Below are positions 1 to 7,822 of a stretch of 64,000 nt of DNA, piece after piece. The notes beneath the pieces were generated by a model. The model searched no databases. It had not been told where the DNA came from and worked only from the letters and a program-made list of their open reading frames with translations. A program made the translations under genes and the position numbers. Positions within the stretch are counted from its first letter, which is position 1. Every line of letters starts with the position of its first letter. Source of the DNA: Pseudomonas sp. R28(2017) (GTDB lineage: Bacteria > Pseudomonadota > Gammaproteobacteria > Pseudomonadales > Pseudomonadaceae); contig NZ_NEHW01000005.1 in NCBI RefSeq assembly GCF_002112505.1, positions 1 to 64,000 on the forward strand, given 5' to 3'.

Positions 1-51
1 GAACAGTCGGCGATGCTGCGGCGTCAGGCGCGCGGCCAGGTCCATGATCAT
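1..51 (-). CDS. 5' end of an unidentified gene (partial)
   Basis: The first 17 codons of a minus-strand gene that runs off the left edge, reading MIMDLAARLTPQHRRLF. The ATG at 51-49 has an AAGGA ribosome binding site seven bases upstream, and the frame stays open to the edge. The gene is divergent from sbcD. Seventeen residues are too few to name a family; the call rests only on the start signal and open frame. Confidence 0.45.
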   Translation of the reverse strand, partial: MIMDLAARLTPQHRRLF

Positions 52-457
52 TGCGTTGTCCTTGAATGCGAGAAGCGTTCGGAGGTTAGGGCAATGATCA
101 AAAGGCCAGCAATGAACGGTGTGTTGAAGGAAAACAGGCATTTGTAGGACGGAGAAACCGGGCGATTTCACGTTTTCCTACACAGCCTGCGAGCGCCCAT
201 CGTCGTGAGGGGCGCGCCGGCCCAGCAACGGCGCTGCTTTGCGCCAGATGCGCGGCTGACAAGGACTTCGCCCCCGTTCGGGGGTAAATCCGCACTCAAG
301 GGCCGCTGATTAAAGTGTTACAAAAAAACCACCCCTCGCACTTACCTGCCGGGAGCAACTGCCTTGTCGCCCGGGCTTGGGTTACCATACCCGGCTCCGC
401 GAAGCCCATCATTCACGCCAAGCCACGGCTTGCTGACTCGACACCGACAGGTCATCC
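52..457. other. Divergent intergenic region upstream of sbcD
   Basis: About 400 bases between the divergent left-edge gene and sbcD. It must hold both promoters, but I could not assign -35/-10 boxes with confidence. A G/C hairpin (CCCCC, loop GTTC, GGGGG) lies near 271-284 with no T-run. A 65-codon minus-strand open frame at 98-295 has no convincing start signal or protein-like composition and is not called. Confidence 0.5.
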
Positions 458-1696
458 ATGCGTCTGTTTCACACCTCCGACTGGCACCTGGGCCAAAGCC
501 TGCACGGCCAGGAACGCGACTTCGAACACGCCTGCTTCCTCGACTGGCTGCTCGGCCAGCTGCGCCTGCGCCAGCCGGACGCGCTGCTGATCGCCGGCGA
601 CATCTTCGACACGGTCAACCCGCCGGTCAAAGCCCAGGAACGGCTCTACGACTTCATCGTCCAGGCCCATGAGCAGCAGCCGAAACTGGACATCGTGATG
701 ATCGCCGGCAACCACGATTCCGGCTCGCGCATCGAGTTGCCCGCCGCACTCATGCGCCGCCTGCGCACCCACGCGCTGGGCCGCGTGCACTGGCTCGACG
801 AAGGCCAGCTGGATGCCGAGCGCCTGCTGATCCCGCTGACCAACGGCCGCGGCAAGGTCGCCGCCTGGTGCCTGGCCCTGCCCTTCCTGCGCCCGGCCGA
901 AGTGACCGGCCCGCAGCTGGGCGACGACTACCTGCAAGGCATCACCCAGGTGCACCAGCAGCTGATTGGCGCGGCGCAGAAGAAGCGCAAGAAAGACCAG
1001 GCATTGATCGCCATCAGCCATGCGCACATGGCCGGTGGCGCGGTGTCCGAAGACTCCGAACGCAGCCTGATCATCGGCAACGCCGAGGCACTGCCGGCCA
1101 AGCTGTTCGACAAGTCGATCAGCTACGTGGCGCTCGGCCATCTGCACAAGCCGCAGAAGGTCAACCGCGAAAACCGCATCCGTTACAGTGGCTCGCCAAT
1201 CCCGCTGTCGTTCGCCGAAATCAACTACCCGCACCAGGTGCTGGAAGTCGAGCTCGAGGGCAGTGAGTTGGTCAGCGTCGAACCACGCCCGGTACCGCGT
1301 GCGGTGGCCCTGCAGCGAGTCGGCCCGGCGCCGCTGGGCGAGCTGCTCGAACAACTGGCCGAGCTGCCGGTGATCGACCTGCTCGAAGACCCCAACCGCC
1401 AGCCCTGGCTGGAGGTGCGGGTCGTGCTGGATGAGCCGCAACCCGACCTGCGCCTGCAGATCGAAACCGCGCTTGATGGCAAGGCCGTGCGGTTGATCCG
1501 CATCAGCGCCGAATACGCCGGCCGCAACAACAGCGAAGATGACGACCTGCAATTCGTCGAGCTGGCGCAGATGACCCCGCAGGACCTGTTCAGCCGTGCC
1601 TGGGAACAGGCCTACGGCAACCCCGTCGACGAGCAGGCCCTGGCCGACTTCGCCCTGCTGCTGCAGGACGTCCAGCTGGAAGAGGAACAGCCATGA
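458..1696 (+). CDS. sbcD: Exonuclease subunit SbcD (Mre11-type nuclease)
   Basis: 412 aa nuclease subunit of the SbcCD complex, which cleaves hairpins and processes DNA ends in the cytoplasm; it is the bacterial Mre11. The calcineurin-type phosphoesterase metal motifs are all present in order: SDWHLG (residues 7-12), GDIFD (47-51), GNHDS (near 80), SHAHM (near 187) and GHLHKP (near 227). A capping domain follows. The length is normal for the family. It overlaps sbcC by ATGA at 1693-1696, so the subunits are probably translationally coupled. The start ATG has an AGG six bases upstream. Confidence 0.97.
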   Translation: MRLFHTSDWHLGQSLHGQERDFEHACFLDWLLGQLRLRQPDALLIAGDIFDTVNPPVKAQERLYDFIVQAHEQQPKLDIVMIAGNHDSGSRIELPAALMRRLRTHALGRVHWLDEGQLDAERLLIPLTNGRGKVAAWCLALPFLRPAEVTGPQLGDDYLQGITQVHQQLIGAAQKKRKKDQALIAISHAHMAGGAVSEDSERSLIIGNAEALPAKLFDKSISYVALGHLHKPQKVNRENRIRYSGSPIPLSFAEINYPHQVLEVELEGSELVSVEPRPVPRAVALQRVGPAPLGELLEQLAELPVIDLLEDPNRQPWLEVRVVLDEPQPDLRLQIETALDGKAVRLIRISAEYAGRNNSEDDDLQFVELAQMTPQDLFSRAWEQAYGNPVDEQALADFALLLQDVQLEEEQP

Positions 1697-4600
1697 AGAT
1701 TCTCGCCATCCGCCTGAAGAACCTGGCATCCCTCGCCGGCCCGGTCGACATCGACTTCACCGCCGAACCCTTGGCCAGCGCCGGCCTGTTCGCCATCACC
1801 GGGCCGACCGGCGCCGGCAAGAGCACGCTGCTCGATGCCCTGTGCCTGGCCCTGTTCGGCACCGTGCCGCGCCTGAACGACATCGGCCGCGAAGCCAAGG
1901 TGCCGGATGCCGACGGCGAAATCCCCACGTCGGACCCGCGCAACCTGCTGCGCCGGGGCACCGGCAGCGGCTTTGCCGAAGTCGATTTCGTCGGCATCGA
2001 CAGCCACCGCTACCGTGCCCGCTGGGAAGCCAACCGCGCCCGCGACAAGGCCAACGGCAAGCTGCAGCTCAGCCGCCAGAGCCTGTACGACCTGGACAGC
2101 GAACAGCTGCTGGGCAGCGGCAAGAACGAGTACAAGCAACTGATCGAAGCGCGCCTGGGCCTGAATTTCGAGCAGTTCACCCGCGCGGTGATGCTGGCGC
2201 AAAGCGAGTTCGGCGCCTTCCTCAAGGCCGATGACAAAGAGCGCAGCGAACTGCTGGAAAAGCTCACCAACACCGCCATCTACACCCGCCTCGGCCAACG
2301 CGCCTTCAGCAAGGCGCGGGAAACCGCCGAAGCGCACAACGCCCTCAAGGAGCGCGCCAGCCACTTGCTGCCGATGGCCGCCGAAGCCCGCGCCGAACTC
2401 GACCAGCGCCTGGAGCAGGCGTTGCAGCAGTTCAAGGCCGACCAGGCCGGCGAGCGCCAGCTGGAGCAGCAACGCAGCTGGCTCAAGGAGCAACATCAGC
2501 TGCAGGCCCAGCACGCCGAAGCCGGCGCCACCCTGCAAGCCGCCGAACAGGGCTGGCAGCAGCTGGCCGAGCAGCGCCTCGACCTGCAACGCCTGGAACG
2601 CCTGGCACCGCAACGCCACCAGTTCCACCGCCAGCAGATGCTCGGCGCGCAACTGGCACCGCTCACTGCTCAGATCGCCGAGCAACAGCGCCAGCAAACC
2701 GAACTGCAGACGCGCACCGCAGAACTGGAGCAGGCTCAGCTGGCGGCTCGCGAGGCCCTGGCGCAGCGCCAGGCCCTGCACAGCGAAAATGCCCCGCGCC
2801 TGCGCCAGGCCTTCGCCGGCCAGGACAACCTGGTGCGCCTCGATCAGCAGAAGGTGGAGCAACACGCGACCTGCCAGCAAGCCGATCAGCTTGTAGCCGA
2901 GGGCCAGCAGCAGCTGCAACAAACGGAAGAAAACCAGCAGCGCAGCCAGCAGCAACTGGCCCGGATCGACACCGCACTGGCCGACAGCCAGCACCTGGCC
3001 GGCCTGGCCAATGCCTGGCAGGCCTACCTGCCGCAGCTCAAGCAGGTGATGCTGATCGGCGGCCGCCTGGCCAAGGGCCGCGAAGAGTTGCCTGGCCTGC
3101 AGGCGCAGGCTAGCCAGGCCAACGCCCAGCTGCAGGCCCAACGCGACCACTTCGAGCTGCTGTTCCGCGAAGCCAAGGCCGAACCCCAGGCCCTGGCCGA
3201 ACAGATCGACCTGCTCGGCAACATGCTGCAGGACAACCGCAAGCAGCACCGCGCCGTCGAAGAGCTGTCGCGCCTGCACAGCCGTGAACTGGAACTGCGC
3301 CAGCAACTCGATACCCTGCGCCAGCGCCAACAACAGGCCATGCAGCAGCGCCAGCAACTGATCGGCGAAGGCACCGCAGCCAAGGCCGAACTGGAAGCCG
3401 CCGAACAGGCGCTCAACCTCACCCGCCAGTTGCTGCAGCGCCAGCGCCTGGCGCGCAATACCAGCGTCGAAGAACTGCGTGGCCAATTGCGCGAGGGTGA
3501 GCCCTGCCCGGTATGCGGCAGCGCCGAGCACCCGTTCCATCAACCCGAAGCACTGCTGCAGAGCCTCGGGCGCCATGACCAGGCCGAAGAGGACGCAGCG
3601 CAGAAACAGGTCGAAACCCTCAACGGCAAGCTGGTCGAACTGCGCACCCAGCTGGGCGTGGTCAACGCCCAGCTCAAGGACTACCAGCAGCAACAACAGC
3701 AGCTTGGCGAACAGTTGCAGCCGCTGGTGGCCCAAGTGCAGGCGCACAGCCTCTGGCCCGCCCTCGCCCCGCAGGACGACAAGGCCCGCAGCGCCTGGCT
3801 CGACAGCCAGCTGCGGCGCCTGGACGAAGAAATCGGCAAGGACGAGAAACGCCAGAGCGCCCTGCTCGCCCTGCAGAAGGATGCCGCTCGCCTCAATCAG
3901 CAGCTGCAGGCCGCGCAGCAAGCCCAGGAGCAGGCCCAGCGCCATCTCGACCAGCAACACCAGGCGCTGGCCAGTGATGAACAACAGCTGGAGCAGGGTC
4001 TGAACGACCTGGCCAACGTGCTCCCGGGCGATGTGCTCAAAGCCCTGGGCGATGACCCGGCCAATGCCTTCCTCGCCTTGGACCAACAGATCGCCCAGCG
4101 CCTGCAGCAACTGGAACAGCGCAAGGACGAACAGGAAGAACAGCAGACGCGCCAACTGCAGCTGGACAAGCTGCGCGACCAGCAACAAGTGCGCGTCCAG
4201 GCCCAGGCCCAGGCGCAGCAGCAGCTCGCCGCACTCGACTCGCAGTATCAGCAGGCCCAAGCCGCACTGGCCGAGTTGCTTGGCCAGCAGGCCAGCGCCG
4301 AAGCCTGGCAGCAGCACATGGACAGCCAGCTGGAGCAAGCCCGCACCCATGATGCCGACACCGCCCAGCGCCTGCAGGACCTGCGCACTCAGGGGGTGCA
4401 GCTGGCCGGCGAACTCAAAGCCAATACCCAGCAGCAGCAGGCACTGGCGCAGGAATGCCAGCAGCTGCAAGGCGACATCGCGCAGTGGCGCGCCGAGCAT
4501 CCGGAGCTGGACGACGCCGGGCTGGATCGCCTGCTGGCCATCGACGATGCCCAATTGGGTGAGCTGCGCCAGCGCCTGCAGCTTGCCGAAAAGGCCATCG

Positions 4601-5337
4601 AACAGAACCGCGTGCTGCTTCAGGAACGCGAACAGCGCCTGCAGCAACACGCCGCGCTAATGAGCGTCGACGCTTCGGTCGAAGACCTTGAGCAAGCACT
4701 GGGCGAGCTGCGCGAGCGGCTGGCCGGCCACGAGCACCACTGCGCCGAACTGCGCGCGCAGCAGGCCGACGACCAACGCCGCCAGCAGGCCAGCCAGGCC
4801 CTGGCCGGGGAAATCGAGCAGGCCCGCCAGCAGTGGCAGCGTTGGGCGCGGCTGAGCGCGCTGATCGGCTCGGCCTCGGGCGACGTGTTCCGCAAGATCG
4901 CCCAGGGCTACAACCTCGACCTGCTGCTGCACCACGCCAACGCCCAGCTGCGCCAGCTGGCGCGCCGCTATCGCCTCAAGCGCGGCGGCAGCGCCCTGGG
5001 CCTGCTGGTGCTGGACACCGAAATGGGCGACGAGCTGCGCTCGGTGCACTCGCTGTCCGGCGGTGAAACCTTCCTGGTCTCGCTGGCCCTGGCCCTGGGA
5101 CTAGCGTCGATGGCCTCGAGCACCCTGCGCATCGAGTCGCTGTTCATCGACGAAGGTTTCGGCAGCCTCGACCCGGAGTCGCTGCAACTGGCCATGGATG
5201 CCCTCGACGGCCTGCAGGCGCAGGGCCGCAAGGTCGCGGTGATCTCCCACGTGCAAGACATGCACGAACGCATCCCGGTGCAGATCCAGGTGCGCCGCCA
5301 GGGCAATGGCCTGAGCGACGTGGAGGTGTGCGGGTGA
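1693..5337 (+). CDS. sbcC: Exonuclease subunit SbcC (Rad50-type SMC ATPase)
   Basis: 1214 aa SMC-like ATPase of SbcCD. The Walker A motif GPTGAGKST is at 37-45. Two very long Gln/Leu/Ala/Glu-rich coiled-coil arms flank a zinc hook, CPVC, near residues 605-608. The ABC signature LSGGE lies near 1120 and the Walker B stretch LFIDEGFGSLD near 1150. The arms dimerise through the hook while the ATPase heads bind two SbcD subunits; this is family knowledge. It is the second gene of sbcD-sbcC-GST, overlapping both neighbours by four bases. The arm repeats create long meaningless open frames on the other strand. Confidence 0.97.
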   Translation: MKILAIRLKNLASLAGPVDIDFTAEPLASAGLFAITGPTGAGKSTLLDALCLALFGTVPRLNDIGREAKVPDADGEIPTSDPRNLLRRGTGSGFAEVDFVGIDSHRYRARWEANRARDKANGKLQLSRQSLYDLDSEQLLGSGKNEYKQLIEARLGLNFEQFTRAVMLAQSEFGAFLKADDKERSELLEKLTNTAIYTRLGQRAFSKARETAEAHNALKERASHLLPMAAEARAELDQRLEQALQQFKADQAGERQLEQQRSWLKEQHQLQAQHAEAGATLQAAEQGWQQLAEQRLDLQRLERLAPQRHQFHRQQMLGAQLAPLTAQIAEQQRQQTELQTRTAELEQAQLAAREALAQRQALHSENAPRLRQAFAGQDNLVRLDQQKVEQHATCQQADQLVAEGQQQLQQTEENQQRSQQQLARIDTALADSQHLAGLANAWQAYLPQLKQVMLIGGRLAKGREELPGLQAQASQANAQLQAQRDHFELLFREAKAEPQALAEQIDLLGNMLQDNRKQHRAVEELSRLHSRELELRQQLDTLRQRQQQAMQQRQQLIGEGTAAKAELEAAEQALNLTRQLLQRQRLARNTSVEELRGQLREGEPCPVCGSAEHPFHQPEALLQSLGRHDQAEEDAAQKQVETLNGKLVELRTQLGVVNAQLKDYQQQQQQLGEQLQPLVAQVQAHSLWPALAPQDDKARSAWLDSQLRRLDEEIGKDEKRQSALLALQKDAARLNQQLQAAQQAQEQAQRHLDQQHQALASDEQQLEQGLNDLANVLPGDVLKALGDDPANAFLALDQQIAQRLQQLEQRKDEQEEQQTRQLQLDKLRDQQQVRVQAQAQAQQQLAALDSQYQQAQAALAELLGQQASAEAWQQHMDSQLEQARTHDADTAQRLQDLRTQGVQLAGELKANTQQQQALAQECQQLQGDIAQWRAEHPELDDAGLDRLLAIDDAQLGELRQRLQLAEKAIEQNRVLLQEREQRLQQHAALMSVDASVEDLEQALGELRERLAGHEHHCAELRAQQADDQRRQQASQALAGEIEQARQQWQRWARLSALIGSASGDVFRKIAQGYNLDLLLHHANAQLRQLARRYRLKRGGSALGLLVLDTEMGDELRSVHSLSGGETFLVSLALALGLASMASSTLRIESLFIDEGFGSLDPESLQLAMDALDGLQAQGRKVAVISHVQDMHERIPVQIQVRRQGNGLSDVEVCG

Positions 5338-5927
5338 TCCTTTACTCGTTCCGCCGCTGCCCGTGGGCGATGCGTGCGCGCCTGGCGCTGCGCTATGCCG
5401 GCTGCGCGGTGGAGGTCGTCGAGGTGGCGATGAAAAACAAGCCGGCAGAGTTGCTGGCGTTGTCGCCCAAGGGGACGGTGCCGGTGCTCGACACCGGTGC
5501 CGGGGTACTGGAAGAGAGCCTGGACATCATGCGCTGGGCGCTGCAGCAGCACGATCCAGAGGACTGGCGCCTGCAGGCCGACCCCGATGCCGCGCAACAC
5601 GCCGAGGCGCTGATTGCCCGCAACGACAGCACGTTCAAGGCGCAGGTGAACCTGTACAAGTACGCCGAGCGCTACCCTGAGCATTCACGCGAGCACTATC
5701 GCCAGCAGGCCGAAGCCTGGCTGGCAGAGCTTGAACAGTTGCTCGAGGACCGGCCCTACTTGCTGGCCGCACACCCGAGCCTGGTCGATGCCGCGCTGTT
5801 GCCCCTGATGCGCCAGTTTGCCGGGGTCGAACCGCTGTGGTTCGCCGAGGCGGCTTATCCGCGGGTGCGGAGCTGGCTGGAGGGGTGGTTGGCCTCAGAG
5901 CTGTTCAAGTCGGTGATGGCTCGCTAG
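5334..5927 (+). CDS. Glutathione S-transferase family protein
   Basis: About 197 aa. An N-terminal thioredoxin-like domain carries a CPWAMRARLAL motif (Cys near residue 8) and a TVPVLD cis-proline segment; an all-helical C-terminal domain follows. This is the layout of small cytosolic glutathione transferases with an N-terminal cysteine. I place the start at GTG 5334, inside the sbcC stop (GTGA overlap) with GGAGG seven bases upstream; GTG 5328 is too close to that site. Coupling to sbcDC is visible in the sequence, but the substrate and any link to DNA repair are unknown. Confidence 0.85.
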   Translation: MILYSFRRCPWAMRARLALRYAGCAVEVVEVAMKNKPAELLALSPKGTVPVLDTGAGVLEESLDIMRWALQQHDPEDWRLQADPDAAQHAEALIARNDSTFKAQVNLYKYAERYPEHSREHYRQQAEAWLAELEQLLEDRPYLLAAHPSLVDAALLPLMRQFAGVEPLWFAEAAYPRVRSWLEGWLASELFKSVMAR

Positions 5928-5950
5928 CACCTTCGATTGCAACTCAGTCC

Positions 5951-6039
5951 CTGTGGGAGCGGGCTTGCCCGCGAACACCGGCTATGCCGGTGCCAAGCAC
6001 CGCGGTGCCTGATTCGCGGGCAAGCCCGCTCCCACAAGG
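5951..6039. repeat. REP pair (inverted)
   Basis: Two P. putida-type REP elements face each other. The left arm has GTGGGAGCGGGCTTGCCCGC and the right arm its complement. They are separated by a spacer that contains two further small hairpins (CCGGCTATGCCGG and GCACCGCGGTGC). The pair lies just after the GST stop in a convergent gap with the small exported gene, a usual place for REP clusters. Confidence 0.9.
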
Positions 6040-6055
6040 TCCGAGTCAACCTGGA

Positions 6056-6232
6056 TCAATGGTTTTGCTTGCCACTCAGTGCCGCATGGAAATTGGCGCT
6101 CTGGCGCAGGTACTGCTCGGTGTAGCTGTGGGTGGCGGTGGCCTTGCTGCTGTCGGCGTGGGCATGGGCCGGCAGCACGACGGAGGCGGAAATGGCGGAT
6201 GCGGCAATCACGGGGAAGAGATTGAAGTTCAT
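6056..6232 (-). CDS. Small exported protein, 58 aa
   Basis: A short gene found by reading the minus strand. It starts MNFNLFPVIAASAISASVV and ends GKQNH. The first 22-25 residues look like a signal peptide: a hydrophobic Ala/Ile/Val core, then PAHA as a likely signal peptidase I site. The mature part is only about 33 residues, polar and rich in Ser/Ala/His. A GAGG lies nine bases before the ATG. I do not recognise the family. It lies between the GST gene (convergent) and the lactonase-like gene upstream on its own strand. Confidence 0.6.
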   Translation of the reverse strand: MNFNLFPVIAASAISASVVLPAHAHADSSKATATHSYTEQYLRQSANFHAALSGKQNH

Positions 6233-6371
6233 GGTGGCTGACCTCGGCTTGTGGGGGTTTGACGTTCAGCCACTTGGGCCTTGGGTCAAACTTACGCCGC
6301 TGAGGTCGCCCGCAGAAATTCATTGCGCTGGTAAGGATTATTACCCGTATCGATAGTCCTTGTGGCGCGCC

Positions 6372-7502
6372 TCACTTGATGAACTTGAGGTCAGAAGGCG
6401 CATCCTGGGTAAAGGTCTGTACCGTCTCGCCGAGCTTGCCATTGCGCGGGTCGCGGCGCATGACCACGATCTGGTTGCTCTTCTGGTTGGCCACCAGCAG
6501 GAAGTTGTCGCTCGGGTCCAGGGCGAACTCGCGGGGGTGGTCACCTTCCACCGAACGGCGTTGCAGGAAGGCCAGCTGTCCATCGTCCTTGCCCACGCTG
6601 AACACCACGATCTCGTTCGCCGTGCCGCGGTTGCTGACATACAGGAAGCGCCCGTCCGCCGACAGGTGCAGGCCACCCGAGGCTTTGGCGGCGGCATCCT
6701 GCTGGTCGGTCAGCGGCAGGCGCTGACGCTCCAGCAAGGCTGCGTCCTTGACGTCGAACATCACCACTTCACCGCTCATCTCCAGGGTCAGGTAGGCGTG
6801 CCGGCCCTTGGCATCGAACAGCAGGTGACGCGGCCCGCTGCCGGGCGGCAGGTCCACCGATGCCGGGATCGCCGGGCTCAGTGGATGATCGGCGCTGGCG
6901 CCGTCGTAGCGATAGATGAACACCTTGTCGGCCCCCAGGTCGCAGGCATACACATGCTGGCCATCCGGCGACAGCACCAGCGAATGCACATGGGCGCCGG
7001 CCTGGCGCTCGGGGTTGACGCCACTGGGCTGGTGCCGAAGCTGCTGCACCCTGTCCTTGAGCTTGCCGTCCTTGGCCACCGGGATCACCACCAGGCTGCC
7101 GCCCGGGTCGGGGGCGACGGCGTAGTTGGCGACAAACAGGTAACGCTGGTCGCGGCTGAGGCTGGCGTGGGTAGGCTCGTCACCCCCGCTGCTCACTCGG
7201 TTCAGCGGCTTGATCACGCCCTTGGCACTGACGCTGAAGCTGCTGACGTGGCCGTTCGGGGTTTCATTGACCGCGAACAGCTGGCGCTGGTCGGCCGACA
7301 GCACCAGCCACGACGGGCTGACGCTCTTGACCACCTGCTGCGGCGTCGGGCCGATCTGCCCCGTCTTGCTGTCGAACGCGTAGCGGTAGATGCCCTGGCT
7401 CTGGCCATCGGTGTAGCTGCCCACCAGCAACGTGTCGGCGTGGGCAGTGATTGTCAGGCTCATCAGGCTAGCGGTCAGCAGGTGGGTCCAGGTCCGGTTC
7501 AT
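6372..7502 (-). CDS. Exported lactonase-family beta-propeller (6-phosphogluconolactonase-like)
   Basis: About 376 aa from the ATG at 7502. A signal peptide (MNRTWTHLL...TITAHA) precedes LLVGSYTDGQSQGIYRY, the first blade of the seven-bladed YbhE/Pgl-type lactonase propeller. Later blades carry GDEPTHASLSRDQRY, GSGPRHLLFDAKGRHAYL and GLHLSADGRFLYVSNRG. Cytosolic E. coli Pgl hydrolyses 6-phosphogluconolactone; the export signal here makes another lactone or a sugar-acid substrate more likely, which is inference. An ATG at 7514 is also possible. The gene start overlaps the end of the upstream gene by 35 bases. Confidence 0.85.
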   Translation of the reverse strand: MNRTWTHLLTASLMSLTITAHADTLLVGSYTDGQSQGIYRYAFDSKTGQIGPTPQQVVKSVSPSWLVLSADQRQLFAVNETPNGHVSSFSVSAKGVIKPLNRVSSGGDEPTHASLSRDQRYLFVANYAVAPDPGGSLVVIPVAKDGKLKDRVQQLRHQPSGVNPERQAGAHVHSLVLSPDGQHVYACDLGADKVFIYRYDGASADHPLSPAIPASVDLPPGSGPRHLLFDAKGRHAYLTLEMSGEVVMFDVKDAALLERQRLPLTDQQDAAAKASGGLHLSADGRFLYVSNRGTANEIVVFSVGKDDGQLAFLQRRSVEGDHPREFALDPSDNFLLVANQKSNQIVVMRRDPRNGKLGETVQTFTQDAPSDLKFIK

Positions 7503-7758
7503 CGTCGTCTTCATCCGGGGCGCGAAAGGCACTCATACAGACTAGACGATGCTCGCCCTGGGCATCGTTGAGTTGCCATTCATCATTGGCACCGGTGGCG
7601 GCAGCGATCTGCTCGGGGGTGAATGACCAGCGGCGCAGTTGGCGACCGTCCATGCACTCGATGGTCAGGCCGGATTCGTCGCAGGTGAAGTCGAAGGCGT
7701 GCAGGCCGTCGATCAGGAGCATGTCGCAGGATGCGAGGGCGGTGGCGAGGGGGGACAT
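7468..7758 (-). CDS. DUF5629-like small protein
   Basis: 96 aa, acidic, starting MSPLATALASCDMLLIDGLH. It has a compact pattern (HAFDFTCDESGLTIECMDGR, then RRWSFTPEQIAAA) and a very acidic tail (APDEDDDEPDLDPP). From memory this matches a Pseudomonas-specific domain of unknown function (DUF5629); I could not search for it. There are no membrane segments, signal or catalytic motif. The 3' end overlaps the lactonase-like gene, suggesting co-translation. Function unknown. Confidence 0.7.
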   Translation of the reverse strand: MSPLATALASCDMLLIDGLHAFDFTCDESGLTIECMDGRQLRRWSFTPEQIAAATGANDEWQLNDAQGEHRLVCMSAFRAPDEDDDEPDLDPPADR

Positions 7759-7822
7759 GGGGATACCGATCAGAAATGAGACGGCAGTATAACCCTGGGG
7801 CCGCTTTGCGGCCCCTGGCGAT

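Noticed and set aside
98-295. 65-codon minus-strand frame upstream of sbcD
   Set aside because: No ribosome site, Arg/Ala-rich random-looking product, sits where promoters are expected.
1612-4650. A 1012-codon minus-strand frame antisense to sbcC
   Set aside because: It mirrors the Gln/Leu-rich coiled coil codons of sbcC (CAG/CTG); composition is almost only Leu, Gln, Ala, Gly, and the real gene is certain.
5951-6039. REP pairs as possible insertion-sequence ends or CRISPR repeats
   Set aside because: No transposase between them, too short, and they match the known P. putida REP type scattered in gaps.
7468-7502. Overlap of the DUF5629-like gene and the lactonase-like gene as a frameshifted single gene
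   Set aside because: Both parts have their own complete features: the lactonase begins with a signal peptide and the upstream protein ends in an acidic tail.
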